Shown piece after piece: positions 31,142 to 43,774 of a stretch of 64,000 nt of DNA. The stretch is from Perkinsus olseni (Eukaryota > Perkinsozoa > Perkinsida > Perkinsidae). A program made the position numbers and the translations under genes. The notes below the pieces were generated by a model. That model was not told the origin of the DNA. It was given only the letters and a program-made list of their open reading frames with translations, and did no database searches. How positions within the stretch are numbered: the stretch's first letter is position 1; every line of letters starts with the position of its first letter. Location: contig JABANP010000138.1 in the NCBI GenBank assembly GCA_013115135.1, forward strand, positions 53,068-117,067. Reading direction: 5' to 3'.

Positions 31142-31475
31142 TTTGATTCATTTCTTGCAATCATTCCAGCTCCCAAAAGTGACTGTTCCGACGTCGGAAG
31201 GTACTTGGCCCCAGGGTGACAAGTGTATCCGAGACGTCGCCTAGAGGTTAGGCACGGCGCCTAGCCCTAGCGACTTGAAGACGATAGATCTTCGTTAGTT
31301 GTAGGAGTAGACCAATGCGGCAAGGGTCATTCTGTTGTAACAACAGTGTTGTTGTACTTAACGCTGCTGATTCCTGCGTTATCGTGGAAGTGATCCCGGA
31401 CTTGTGGCACAAGTTTTGTGCTGTCCTGTATTCGTCTGGTAGACCCACTCCCTAGCAGGTGGAGATTCTCCACTG

Positions 31476-31522
31476 GAGAATGCACCTGGCCCTTCGAATT
31501 TCGAAGGGCCAGATGCATTCTC
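31476..31522. repeat. near-perfect inverted repeat (hairpin)
   Basis: The arms are built from GAGAATGCACCTGGCCCTTCGAA-type sequence and its inverse, CGAAGGGCCAGATGCATTCTC, meeting at TTCGAATTTCGAA. It has arms of about 22 bp and almost no loop. Confidence 0.75.
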
Positions 31523-33368
31523 GAAGTTCGAAAGGGGCAAACTTTGCCCCCAGTCGAACTTCAGATTATGAGATTTCATGAGATGAGATACTCACGGAGT
31601 TTGGGTCATCTCCATGAGATACTCTCTGGAGGTAACTCACTCCCCCTGTAGCCGGTCGACCTAACGCGAACAAGCTGTGTAGGTAGTGTGTCGCTGAATC
31701 TCTTGAGTTGACGCGAGGGAATCAACAGTCGGAACTGGACGAATGGTACAACCTATCAACTCCAGGAGCGCTTTAGGAGTTCGGCCGCATGTTCATCAGT
31801 GGAAAATTTCTATGAAACTGCGAATTGGTACAAGCGTAATAGTCCTTATGACCGGATCTCCAAATGAGGTGCCCTGACTCGGGGATATCGGAGATGACTT
31901 CGTCCACGTGAATTATTCGAAAACGAAGAAATGCCTCGGTATTAGATCCCAAACTCAGCTGAACGTTGTCCTGTTTGGGTGAAGAGTTTTCCACCATCGA
32001 TGAACATCAATGATGACACACTATGGGTGTGCCAAATCACGCGGAGTCTTTGAATCCGTACTGTCACTCTTCATCCTCAGGTTTGTCGCTCACCGGTGTC
32101 AACGCGGCCGTTGTACGTCTCACGGCTGTCGAAGTTACAGCGAGGATGCTCCATGGTAAGGGCGGAGGCAACAGCAGGGATGGGCGAGAGAGTATGGGTG
32201 TTCCTGTCAGGCGAGACGCCATCTGATGCCATGCAGAGCGGCTTTAATGATGTTCAGCAAGAGTATCTTGATACAGCACAGCTGCCTGGAGCAGCCTCGG
32301 AAGATCGGGCGACGGCAGCGAATCTGATAGAGAATGTGAGTTCTAAGCAGAGGTCGTGGAAGGATTGGAAAAAATGGCGTGAAAATGAAACGATTAAAAA
32401 TGATAGGATTAGAAAAGAGATCATGCGAAAATGGTAGAATTGGGAAGAATGACGTGAAAGTGATAGAGAATGTATGAATATAATATAAGATATCTGCAAT
32501 ATGTTATTTCATAGGCCTGCCACTATAAGATATATTATATGGAGATTATTAGTAGCTATCGGTATTAACGAGTTTATGATATGAGGTACGCGCAGATGTC
32601 TAACCTTCATGATTTTCGAGAGCTTCTTCTCAGAAGAATGTCATTCCGAGTGTTCCACTCTCAGAATTCCGTGCTGAAGTGTTCTGAAGCGCCAGGGTAT
32701 CTTATTTTTGACGCACATGAAACAGAAAGATTCCTCCTAAGAATCCCTTCATTTCAGTTACCTGTATTATCGTCATCGGTCTCAATAGTGTCAAGGAAGA
32801 ACGCCTCCGTAGTCAGTGAACTCGAAGATTTTATACTTGCACTCGAGAGGGATGCTGTTGCCGATGGCAAGTCTCGTGGGGTAATAGGGAGTAGCATCAG
32901 AAAGATCTGGCTGCGGTGGTGGTATTATTTCTCGCGCACTCTTGAGCGCAGGGTTAGTCAATGGTGAAAACCGCCGATGGCTGCCAAAATTTTCGCTGAA
33001 GATTGGCCGTGTTATGGAAAATTTTCGATAGTTTTTGAAAATTTCATAAAATCCTGCCCGTACTGACCATCTTCTACATTCGCGATGAAGCTGATCAGTC
33101 GGCCAAGCGCTATTGAACAGTAAAATACTCAGGCTGGGAACCATTACGTCGTGTGAACGAGGCGTAGTGATACTCTGAGAAGCGCTCGAAAAATCGATTT
33201 TTTCCGATCTTGCATAACGGTTTGGTTCGCGCTGCTGTAGTAGCATATGTAGCTGCTTCCTTATCGACATCTCCCATCCTTTTCTCGTTAACGATGTCTC
33301 GTTAACTATTCCGGGAAAAATATCTCGCTGACGCCTGGGTAACCGCATCGATGAGTTCCTGCCCTTAG
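31523..33368. other. region with uncertain coding content
   Basis: Two overlapping ORFs on opposite strands (32581-32967 + and 32791-33348 -) lack recognisable domains. 5' exons of the gene at 33369-34443 may lie here. I cannot choose between them. Confidence 0.3.
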
Positions 33369-34443
33369 GGTATCATTAACGTCCCCACTACGGACGATTG
33401 CTTCGGAATCTACATGTCCTTCATTGATGCCGACTTGCCGATCTTCCCAGTGCTCTTCGATCCACTATCGAGAGACAACAGACCGGCTGCTAGCTGTCTG
33501 TATTTCGACTCGGTAAGATGCAGAATCTTGCTTCTCTTGCATCATCTTGCAGTTCCTTAACACTGTTTTGATCTCTCAGAGTGTCGACTTGGCTGCGTTT
33601 ATGGGGCAGCTGATGAGCAAACTGTCGAATGTGCATTTCAACTCTGTTTACCCTCTGGAGGTGAGATCCACACATTTGAGACCGAGAAATCTGTCCTTGG
33701 GAGTTGCGCATTTTCAGGTACTAACTTTGCAACCAGCTGGCACGGCCGGGTTGGACTCAGAGCACCCGGTGGGCTGTGATGATCTCATTGAAGCGCTGGG
33801 CTGGCCGAGACCGCAAGCGGTTCCTCAGGAAGATGAGCATTCAGCAGAAGAAAATGATGGGGCGGAGCGAAGCGAAGGGGAAACGGAAAAGGCCTCCCTG
33901 AATGACGAGGAAATAGTGCCGGTAACCCCAGTAAAGGAAAAGGAGGGAACGCCCATGCAACTGGATACACCGGCAACGGTTGCCGCAAGCTGCGCGGATG
34001 ATGAGCAACAGCAGCAGGGTTCGACGAGAGAAAAAGCCTTCCGAGTTGAAGGAGTCAGTGGTGACATGTAAGCCCGGTGTAGCCGAGAGTATCTGGTCAG
34101 CTCATGGGTCGAGTAGAAACAAGGATAGATTTTGAATCGCTGAGTTTCTTTTGCATACAGCTACATGAAAATTTTCCCCTTCGAGAGAATCGAACCCAGC
34201 TTCGTGCGACCGTTGAAAACCTTATAGCGTGTTGGTACAGATGGAAACGACATTCTTGTTTTCTTTAGGGACCTTCCGGCAGAGGAGCTGCCGTCGGAAG
34301 AGTTGCCGGAGTTTTCTCTCCTACCTCCGGAGCCAGTCATCGAAGGCAATGAGGATAACCAGTTTTGTGGCTTTTGCGGGTTCGATTGGCGTCGAGAGTT
34401 GCTGCCCCTCCACCAAAGATTTTTCGGCAAAGAGCAGCAGTAG
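33369..34443 (+). CDS. unrecognised acidic protein with C-terminal CxxC knuckle, 5' end missing
   Basis: Four in-phase exons (33369-33512, 33580-33660, 33718-34067, 34269-34443) join through canonical introns. The N-terminal part (FGIYMSFIDADLPIFPVLFD) looks globular. A long acidic/Glu-Gln-rich middle follows, and the end is PEFSLLPPEPVIEGNEDNQF with CGFCGFDWRRELLPLH and a stop at 34441-34443. I do not recognise the family. The intron 33513-33579 carries the TTGC/CCTTAAC module, and intron 34068-34268 has a T-arm-like AGAATCGAACCC. The upstream exon may end near 33338, but that would imply a 30-nt intron, so the start is open. Confidence 0.6.
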
Positions 34444-34702
34444 CTCGATAAGCGGCATTCATCCATTTTAAAGACCATTCTTCTTTTCTGTAGCTGACCA
34501 GATATTCAAAAGTCGTTATATTTCTGAAAAAGTTTCTTGCGGGAGTTTGCTCGCTATACGGTTTTCATGAGCTTTGAGTTCGCAGTGGTAATGAAACGTT
34601 TGTTCAGGTAAGTGATTCTCCGGAATCCCTTTACTATGGTATGCATAGGTATTCGTGCCGAGAGAGGAGCTCTCTGACAGAGTCTCTGTCGGGGACTTCT
34701 CG

Positions 34703-34974
34703 TGAGCGGTTGGCACTGTTAGACCCTTGAGATTCAGAGTTAACACCGGCGGACTTCTTAGCAACACGAGGAGGCATAGGGGTGATGGATAACTTGATAA
34801 GACATAAAGAACAATAATCTCAATGATTGGGCAATGAACCGCAGCGTAAAGCACGCATGCGCAAAGCGTTTCTCATCAGATTGTCTCTTTTACTGGGACA
34901 CCTGTCCCAGGTACGCGAGTCACGTGACGTGACATACGACTAGACTGAAAAAGGGGAATCAATAACAATGCTCA
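34703..34974 (-). repeat. 3' LTR (272 bp)
   Basis: It matches the copy at 47486-47757 base for base as far as I can read, with TG...CA ends. It contains the palindromes CTGGGACACCTGTCCCAG and GTCACGTGACGTGAC. Confidence 0.9.
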
Positions 34975-34988
34975 GCCTCGCCCCCCAT
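34975..34988 (-). other. polypurine tract
   Basis: The minus strand reads GGGGGGCGAGGC directly before the 3' LTR, the expected site for plus-strand priming. Confidence 0.7.
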
Positions 34989-35033
34989 AAAGCGAGCGTA
35001 CCAACTACCAAAATGATGATAAAAAAAACCCAC

Positions 35034-36204
35034 TCAAGGAGAGTTGATATCGTCGTCTGCCATCATTCTGATTCTCTGCAAGGCACGTTCCTTGGCAGCA
35101 CGTTTAGGCTTGGGGTTGAGCTGAGGAGAGGAGTCTCGGTTGTCATCGTCCGAGTCTTCTTCGCCGTGATCGGGGGTGATGTTGTTGTCATCGTTATCGT
35201 CAAGATCATCACCGACCAATTCTTGAATAATTTTGTCGTCGTCCACGGGTCCATCATCACCAGAATCATCTTCGTCCTCGTGGTAGAGCTTCAGGTTCTT
35301 GATGTGATGTTCCTCGATGACGTTAGTATCTTCATGCAGTAAGACTGCGAGACGCTTACCGATGATACGAATAATCTTGAAAGGACCACGAAAGCGGCGA
35401 CTCCACTTATGTTCTCGACGACCCAGGGCCAGAACCTTGTCACCAACTTGGACAGCTCGGTCGTTGCTGCGTTTGGAGCTCTTGTTGAGAACAGACTCGT
35501 AGGCACGTTCGCGACGGTCTTGCCATATCGAAACGAATCGTTGGTGAAGTCTGTCGAGACGGAGAGCTTTGGCGCGAGCTGTCGACGTCAGGTCAGTGGG
35601 CTCGTCGGTCTCGATGTCGTCGAAGTCGGGGTCTTCTCGTTCTACACGGAGTCGCGCTTGGAGAGCCGAACATGGAGCATAACCAAACATGAGCTCGTAG
35701 GGGCAGACGTTCTCCGCACCTTCGTAGTCAATGCCGTAGGAATTGATGCAGTTCTCAAGCATAGCGAGTATAACAGGGTCGTTCCATGACCGGCCTGAAC
35801 CTTCTAGCATCCGAGCTAGGGTAGAGTTGATCACCCTGTGGCGGGTCTCGACCCAGCCTAGAGTCCAGGGTGCTCTTGGTGCTGAGTACTTCATTTTTAG
35901 TCCATGAAGACGGCAGTACTCTGTCATATACTTGCTAAGATGGGCCTTGGCTCGATCGCATCGGAGTCGAACTGGATAGCCAAAGCGGTTGAATATCACT
36001 GAGAGACCGTCACAAATATCCTTTGCCTTAAACGACCCAGATAATGGGTGTATAGCTGTAAAACTTGAATAGGCACAAGTCACTGTAAGAAGACTGGCCG
36101 TAACAGGAGCAGAGTCGGAGCCAACGGATGCTCTCACGGGTCCAATGAGATCTATCCCAACTTCGAACCATGTTTTAGCCTCAACCTTACGGGAACCTGG
36201 GGGT
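35034..36204 (-). CDS. integrase core and C-terminal part of Pol (downstream of MULE insertion)
   Basis: This is the retroviral-type integrase catalytic domain. D is in WFEVGIDLIGP, the second D in RCDRAKAH and E in LGWVETRHR, with exactly 35 residues between the last two (the D,D-35-E signature). A basic domain with KWSRRFRGPFKI (an SH3-like integrase tail) and a very acidic Asp-rich C-terminus follow, ending at 35034. The reading continues through QQLPPPGSRK to the edge of the MULE insertion. Removing the MULE and one target duplication rejoins it in frame with the zinc-binding domain at 41988-42200. Confidence 0.85.
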
Positions 36205-36216
36205 GGTAGTTGTTGG
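36205..36216. other. target site duplication of the MULE (left copy)
   Basis: GGTAGTTGTTGG occurs here and at 41976-41987, on either side of the inserted element, within the integrase coding region. Confidence 0.8.
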
Positions 36217-37584
36217 GTAAAATACTTTGGTTGTGACTTGCAGCCCCTGAGTTCTGCTTACTGCGTCTTTACCCTTTCAGTCGAGCCCAGTCTTTTCAAT
36301 CTTCTGGGAGCTTCGAGGCTACGAAATCTCGAATATCAGCGCCTACATTCTGTGGTAACTCGCCCCCGACAGACTGCCGTCGACAGCTGATGAAAGCCTC
36401 CTGGGTATCATTCGGAAAGTGCGGCAAACAGTTCATGACTTTAGGATAGAGGCTCTACGCTAGAGTTTCTACCGTACAACTTTGTTCAAATCCTGACTCA
36501 ACACTACGCAGTGCGTAGTACGCACAAGACTTTCGATGCTATCTGATTGAATCAGACTTATTCTGCTACCCGCCCCTCTTGTTTCGGGGGTCAGCGTCGC
36601 GATGCAACATCCTGGCAAGGGTAAATTACATGGATAATCCCAATTCAACTCTGTACGTTCGTACTATAAACATATGGTATTGTATCACTGGCGCACTGTG
36701 GAGCAGGTGACGCGGAGCATGGCAGCAATGATTGAGTCGGACATTCAGTTTAGTAGGTTAACTTTGGTGGCCTTCTGCGGATTGGCTGAAGTTCGATCCG
36801 CGGCATAATCATTTTTTCAGTCATTTTCCCTGCTTTTAGCGAACAGTCGAACGAAATGAACAATTCAACAGAGAGAGCGAGCTGCGCCCTTCGGATCGAA
36901 GCCCTAGTTGCTATACAGCGGACACCCGAAGTAGCACGCGGCGGCCTCGCCGAGGAATGCGTCGAAGCAGCTTTTGCGCGATCTCGGGCATTGAGAGCTC
37001 CTTGAACCCTTGGGAATGCACAGTGTGCATCGCATGCTGCCCGCGAAAAGAAAAACCCGGTCCGGGCCTGAAAAAAGCCAAGTAGGCTTAGCCTACCTAT
37101 CGACAATGCTGCAATTCTCTCTAACTGTAAACCCACTCTACTTCTGCTCAACCCTCGTCACAGGGCCCGCGGTGAACGACATAACTATCGTTTCGGCACC
37201 TAATCCACGGCCGGCGCAATCGGAACAAACGCTCTTAATTGAACTGCACTGCTCAGTTTTTCTTCTCTGGCGGCCTTGCCGTTTCATGACATGAGCATGC
37301 CTTCAGCCTTGCACCATTCAACACAAGGAAGTCGATGTGCTGCAGGCTTCAGAGTCCCGAGAGCCTTCTCCTGCATGTAATATCCGGCATCATTTGGAAA
37401 CTCCAAATTGGAATATTGCGTCGCCACAATACTAGTATTCGGACTCCACTACCTGCTGCTACAGTTTCCTCATGGATAGGGCATGCTTCGGCGCTATCCG
37501 TCCGCTCGTGGTGAAGTTTTCAAGGCTTCATGTTCGCGATTGTCCTGGATCTCGATCTCTCACAAAATGAAGTCACTTCATTGA

Positions 37585-37651
37585 GCTATCCGTGAGGTGG
37601 TTCAAAATAACACTTCATTAAAGTTTTATTTTGAACCACCTCACGGATAGC
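37585..37651. repeat. palindrome with 26-bp arms inside the MULE
   Basis: GCTATCCGTGAGGTGGTTCA begins the left arm and its exact inverse ends the right arm. It lies about 180 bases upstream of the transposase ATG and could form a cruciform or serve as a control site. Confidence 0.8.
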
Positions 37652-37828
37652 TTGGACCCCGACTTTGAGTGATCTAAATTCGTGAAACTTGTGTGAACCT
37701 TCGGTGAGATAGTGAAACGATTAAGGCTTCAACCGTTGAAGTTCAACGTGTCCCAAACTCTAAGCTCGAGCGTCGCTTCCGACCTTAGTTACCTCTTCTT
37801 CAATTCTACCGTCGAGTCGATTAAGCTC

Positions 37829-40800
37829 ATGAGCGCCAGCCGTGATCATGGCACCAATCAGGAATGGACATGGAACAAGTCGCGGGGGTACTCCGGCTGG
37901 AATAATGGCAATACATACGATTCGAATGAAGGGGTATGCGGTGGCGGTTCGTATTCGTCGAGGTGGAACGGCTGCGAGGACCCGGGTAACTATACTTCAT
38001 GGAATAAGTCGCGTGAGTATTCCAGCTGGACAAATAGCAATGCGGATGGCTCGAGTAAATGGGCATCCGACACTGGTTCGTACTCGGCAAGGTGGGACTA
38101 CTACGAGGACTCGGGTAATGATTCGGAGGAATGGACCGATTGGGCCCACGGCGAAGATGATAGCACCTGGCGTTGGAGCCGAAGGACTAACAGCTGGGTG
38201 AAGTACGACAAGAACTACAGTAACGAGATGGATGCCAACGAAGATCATTATTCCTGGTCCTACAAGGAAGCGAGATCGGATAACGCACTGGTAGCAGGTA
38301 TGACTTCACGCCGTGAAGTTCACGGTTCTCGGAATCACTATCTCTGAAATGATGTTTTCGATGAACGTGGGATCAGAGTACCGTCATTTTGTTTCTTCCC
38401 TTCATTTAGGGTCTTCCACAAGTTATTCACATCCAAAAAGTTGGCGAGGCAACTGGACATACGTCGGATCGCTGAAGTTGCGGGAGAAAGAGGTTCTCAA
38501 GGTGAAAGCCCTTAATGATGTGGAGGACCTAGCTGACCGAGTTGCAGCGTCGATGGGGGATTGTAGTAATTTACGGGTCGAGAACACTCGAAAGAGTGGG
38601 GAAGAAGTGACTATGAAGAGTTTGGAGTGCAGGGATCATGATGAATGCAAAGTGCGGATGAGGGCTCTTTTCGAGAGTGGACCGACTGAATCAGACGCGC
38701 CGGAAATACTTATCTTTCGTAATGATAAATCGCACTCTGAGACAGTCCGGGGGTCTTCTTTGAGTCGATTCTCAACTATTAAACTTTCCGCTGAGGTTAG
38801 ATCGAAGATCAAAGTTGCTGTCCGGGCCAATCGCAGTACTACACCAGGAGATCTGTACGCCAAGTTCGTCGCACCCTCTCCTGTTGATTGCCCTACTGGT
38901 GAAAGTGAAGAAGCCCGAGAGTACCGCAAGCGCTTGAAGCGCCATGTGGCTCACGTGAAGCAGGCAGAAATCCGACAAATGAAGCAAGAGGGCTTTGAGA
39001 CCGTCGAGGAATTTTCGAAGACAGTAGCGGATCGGCATTCATGGAGCGAGAGTGATTGGGATACCTGTATGCGATTGCTGCAGGGAGGGAAATGTCTGCA
39101 GCCAGGGATGATTCACCTTGGGAGCATGATCGGAGATGAGCACTACAGCATATGCGTGTGTCCTACGGCTGGGGTCGAAAGCTTATACTACTACGCCAGA
39201 GCGGCCGCAAGCAGTAACTCAGCATTGGTTCTATATGCCGATGGACAAGCGTCTACGATTCGTGGGAATGCTGCAATCACTTACACGATAGGAGTGTCCA
39301 AGCTGAACGCTGCAGGCAAGGATGATGAACCATTCTCGGCAAGTCTATGCCCAGTTCTCTTCTGTCTTCTCGATTCCGAGAACAAGGCTTCGCTGAAAAG
39401 CGCTTTCGAGTGTTTTCAAGCGCTACTCCAGAGGGTTGCTTGTAATACTGAAGTTAAAGTTGGAGGTGCCGTTGTCGATTCGGATGTCGCTGCCATACAA
39501 GCTCTGCGTGAAACATTCGGCGATCGGATCGCCGTACATAGATGCAGATGGCATCGACACCAATCAATCTCCAAGGCAGAAAAAAATTATCTGCCCTAGA
39601 TCGAACTCAAGCGAAGTTCGTCGGGAGTATGCTGGAGCGGGCTGGAGACCCTATCATCTACAAAGGTGTCTTGAAGAGTGCCCTAGCGGACACCAAGACT
39701 TTCTCCGCGAGGCTTCGTAAGTATCTTGAAACCTCTGCGGAGGAGCGATTTGGCATACCTTACCTCCTACCGGTGTGGTACGACGATAACGGCAAGCCGT
39801 TCATGTTGACAATGGCGTTGGATAATAACATCAGCGAGGCTTTCAATGCCGTGGTGAAGAGGAAGTTGGGCCGTCGGATGGGTACTGGACACGAGGTGAG
39901 CACCAGTTCAAATAATCTTTCACTGAGTTTTATTGCAGGTATATTCCCATTTCCTGGAGACATCGACGATCCTTGATGCGTTATTGACGAGAGGAACATT
40001 CGGCAAATATGATGCCATAAGACTACCGTTACTGGATGATAGTGACATTCGAGCTTCAAATCGTCTACCCGGCGCCCTTCTAAGGGTGTCAGAACGGCTA
40101 TACCTCGTAGCATCATCCCATCGTAGTCAACAGCAGCTCATGAAGACCGACATTAAGAACTTCGAGGCTCGAAACCACGTCTTACTGAAGCAATGGGAAT
40201 CTGCGGTGCTCTCCATATACGCTGTACGCTGGCTCCTGGGCGAGTGGGTATGCCAATGTATCAGCTTCTGTCAAAGCGGGCAGTGCCACCATGTTGGAAT
40301 GGTGAACAAGGCTGCTGCTGAATCATCGGCTACTCGATCCAATGTAAGATCCAAGGCAAGGCTATACCGTTCGCATGTGCCAAATGTAACACTCGAGATA
40401 TTGTCAATGACAACTTGTCATTGATAGGTACTGTCCACTAATGACGACCTCAAAGATGCCTCTGCCGACCCGCAAGGTTCCTCGAGCTCTTCTGTATGTG
40501 AATGACTGTGCCAATCCCGGATTCCTCGTAATCTCACATCAATTCAGGTTTGCTCGCCGAGCCGTCGATCCTTCGGTCGCCACGCAGCTCCATGCAACGC
40601 AGGGCTGTTACAGGAAGAACGTTCAACATCACTCCGTTCAACATCGCAACGTGCAACACCACAGATGTTCCCGAGCGAATCCTCTAGCGTGAGTTTGTAC
40701 CTGCGTCAATAATTCTTTATCTTGTTGCTTCAGGGCTCGTCGAGAACAGGATATCTTGCAACTGGCAACCGAAGAATAGCCGATGGACCATTGAGGAAAA

Positions 40801-40943
40801 ATGGGCGTCCGCAGTACTGGGGTCCAGCACTGAAGAAGAATAAGACTGACACGATGCCGCTGAGGTCCGAAGATCAACCTGATTTGCCCCCCGGTGTGGG
40901 CAAAACACTACGTATGCAGAGGAGTGATGACCAGGATTCATGA
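37829..40943 (+). CDS. MULE transposase with SWIM zinc finger, six exons
   Basis: It starts at ATG 37829. Exons are 37829-38297, 38410-39895, 39939-40343, 40428-40493, 40548-40688 and 40734-40943. The N-terminus is Trp/Ser/Asn/Tyr-rich with degenerate WNKSRxYSxW repeats. The middle holds a MULE-type catalytic region (VVDSDVAAIQALRETFGD, then HRCRWHRH), and a SWIM finger follows (CQC...CQSGQCHH, about 40250-40290). The C-terminus is basic with GRPQYWGPALKKNK. One surplus A in the 7-A run at 39580-39586 breaks the frame between KAEK and LSALDRTQ. Otherwise the gene looks intact, so recent activity is possible. Confidence 0.82.
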
Positions 40944-41600
40944 GTCCGCGTTCGCAGCAGTGATAATTGATACAATCATGGGCACCGGTCGATCGACGAA
41001 CACAGTGTAATCGATGATAGTTATCCGATAATTGGTAGTTTATTTGAAATAAATTTTATTTGAATTTATCGGCAGAATGATTATGCGGAGTTTCAGAATT
41101 TAAGGGGGTTGCGGTTGAGTTGCAAAGGTTATTATGGGGCAATACTCAGTGGTATTATCCTTTCAATGGCTTCTACTCTTATAATGTTCAGCTGCTAAAC
41201 GGTGTAGCCTAAACCTCAGCACGGGCTTTATATCATGCAATACATCAGGCTTATTTTACGGCGTACAGTAATAGCCATTTCATCGTAGAGGACCTCTACT
41301 AGAGGTGACACACGATTCTCACTCGTACACTGGCAGTGTAACACTGCACCACATCGTCATACAGGCGGCCTATAATAGGCTACCTGAGGTAGCCTACCTC
41401 TAAGTTTCGAATCGAGATTTCTGTGAATTATATCCACCCTATTTATACTTTCCTGTCCCGGGGATCGAACTGAGGTCATTCGATAGACAAACATGAAGCT
41501 TAACCTCCACGCTGTACCCACGTTGATCAGACCATGTCGAACTTGGAGCATTCGATCACTTGGCTCGGTACTCTGTGGCGCTATGAGGCGTATCGCGAAA

Positions 41601-41780
41601 GTGCTACGCATGTTTCAAAAGTAGCATGCATGTTGCAAAAGTAGCATGCATGTTGCAAAAGTAGCATGCATGTTGCAAAAATAGCATAAATGTTGCAAAA
41701 GTGACATGCGTGTTGCAAAAGCGGCACGCGTGTTCCGAAGTTCCGCACGTACCGCAATATGTACATGCATGTTGCAAAAT
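41601..41780. repeat. nine 20-bp tandem repeats, subterminal in the MULE
   Basis: The unit is GTAGCATGCATGTTGCAAAA. Three copies are perfect and six degenerate. More TTGCAA/TTGCAACA words follow to the element end. This is a plausible transposase-binding array. Confidence 0.85.
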
Positions 41781-41975
41781 TTTGAATACGCCTCTTGCTA
41801 ATGCAACATAGAGTTGCATTTTCGTACGTGAGGAGTGCAACACTGCTAATGTTGAGTTCTCCGACATCGGGTTGCGTTGCTGGTACTTGGTTGTACTACT
41901 CTGCAACACTGTTGCAATCACAGGCTCATTTTTGCAACCGTTGCAGAACCACGAATTGCAAAAGTTGGAACACCC

Positions 41976-41987
41976 GGTAGTTGTTGG
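41976..41987. other. target site duplication of the MULE (right copy)
   Basis: GGTAGTTGTTGG, identical to 36205-36216. Confidence 0.8.
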
Positions 41988-43766
41988 CCTTCAGGATCGA
42001 CAAGTTGGCAGGAACCACAGCGACGGACAACCTGGCCAGCCAGGCGTCTCATTGAAGGAAACCAACAGAAGCTCGACAGGCGTGAGGCAACGTTGGGTGA
42101 CTTGCCGTGACTGCTCCCGAGGTGCATCTCCTTCACCAGAGCTTCTCGAAACTCCTTTGGTATGAATACTTGTAAGACCACTCGCCCCCCTAGATCATGT
42201 CGGATACGTCGAAGCAGTAAACCAGGTGCACCGTTGGACCAGAAGAAACCGGGCTTTGTCGATAGCTGTAGAGCCTCGGGGTCGGTGGATGATACGGTCT
42301 TGAGAGCGGGTAAGTCCAGGTACTTCTTGATGCCATCAGACCAGCTTGGAGAATCACCATCATCATCGCTATCGGTGTCGTTGTTGGGGAGGGCTTCCTC
42401 GTCGACGTCGTCTTCAGGGGTGGCGACCTTGAAGTTGACAATGTTGGGTTCTTCATCGTGGTTCTCGTTGTGGGAGACGGTGCACTCTCGGGCTAGGGCG
42501 TCAATGAGAGCAACTGTAGGGGAGGTTCTTGGCAGCCATAGGATTTTCTCGACGGTAGAGATGTAGTTAGAGTAGAGAGAATGCCATGCTCCGCAAAAGT
42601 CGGTGACTGCAGATTGCCATTCCCGGGTGGTGTTGACGTTATCAGTGACGCCATAGACGAGGCCTGCCAAGACGCCGGAGTTGCGATTGGCGAAGAGGAT
42701 TTGGGCAGCTCTCTCACGGAAAGTGGACGAACGGGTTAATGCTAGAGCTGACCCAGGGAAGGAGTTACTATAAAAAGATCCACCGTCGAACGCGGCAGCA
42801 AGGCACAGTATCTCATAGTCTTCACGGTCAACGACGATGTTCTCACGCCTGCAGAGGTCCACGAGGTCCTTGAAGAAAGGTCCGAGTACCGGTACGTTGG
42901 CTTCCTTGAGGAAGTTGTTCGGCACTTGTATAACCGATATAGCTACGCCAGCCCAGTTGTCGACGTTGGCATCCGTGACCAGAAGAGTAGCTATCGCCCA
43001 TGGGCGGAACAGGTACAGGCTTGGGAGTCCACGAACGTAGAGATGACCCAGGGACCGTAGTGGAGACTTGGCGTCGTTGCAGAGGAGATCGAAACTAGCA
43101 TCAGCTTGAGAGGCCTTGCCGATGATCGAGTAAAGGTGAGCAAGGGCTTGCTGGCCTTCGGGAGGGAGCCATTGTTTGCAGTACTGGAAAGTTCCGGCCC
43201 AGCGTCGAAGAAGTCGTAGGAGAGCGTTGAGGTCAGTAGCGTCGTCAAGCTCACGAAGGCAATGATCGATCGCCTTCTCATCGATGGAGTGCTTTGGCGC
43301 TGGCAGTATCGTGTGCGAGTCCGCCTTTAAACCGCAGAAGGTGATAGTAGGGCCGTCGCCGCACTTGTCCTCCCGAACGGTGAAGCTGTAATGCCTAAAG
43401 AGGTCGATCACGCGCCTCTGCAGAGCCAGGCATGCCTCCTTCGAGACTCGAAGTTCGAGTGGGACCCTATGATCACGTCATCTTGAACATGACAGATGTG
43501 GCTGCCTGGTGGGACCGTCAACTTGTTGAGAACATAACGGACACTTCTCGCGAAGACCAGACTGCTCCATCGCCATCCTTGGATCAGGCATCTCCCGGCA
43601 TAGATTCTTGGGCGATTTTCACCGGGTACAGAGACCCGGATCCCGAAGAGTTTATCACCGAGCGCCGAGTCGATGGAGATACTGCTGAAGGCATCAGCCA
43701 GATCAATTTTAGCAAACCATTGACGGCTCGATGGAGGAAAATCACGGAGCAGCATAGCGGCAGTAT
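41988..43766 (-). CDS. Pol: reverse transcriptase, RNase H-like region and integrase zinc domain
   Basis: Reading starts right after the hAT insertion with FQDTAAMLLRDF and RT motif A (WFAKIDLADAF), then an RT catalytic HVQDDVIIG (Q replaces the usual Y before xDD). After a frame offset near 43440, the frame continues through LFRHYSFTV, a region of RNase H position (TDANVDNWAG) and a linker. The integrase HHCC zinc domain follows (HLGSSHG ... RRCGSCQLV), up to the MULE junction at QQLP. The frame offset is not in a homopolymer and may be a real break. Confidence 0.8.
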
Positions 43767-43774
43767 CCTGGAAC

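Larger units (their letters stand above)
36217..41975 (+). mobile_element. MULE-type DNA transposon inserted in the integrase gene
   Basis: A 5,759-bp insertion bounded by a 12-bp duplication, in the upper range for Mutator-like elements. It carries a spliced transposase gene (37829-40943), a 26-bp-arm palindrome (37585-37651) and nine 20-bp subterminal repeats (41601-41780). No long terminal inverted repeat is obvious. The two ends share only a short G-rich/T-rich start, so this may be a non-TIR MULE. Confidence 0.85.

Noticed and set aside
32791..33348. 185-codon minus-strand ORF
   Set aside because: It overlaps a plus-strand ORF and the upstream side of a supported plus-strand gene; no features decide for it.
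41601..41780. CRISPR-like array
   Set aside because: The 20-bp units are contiguous tandem repeats without spacers, inside a MULE in a eukaryotic genome.
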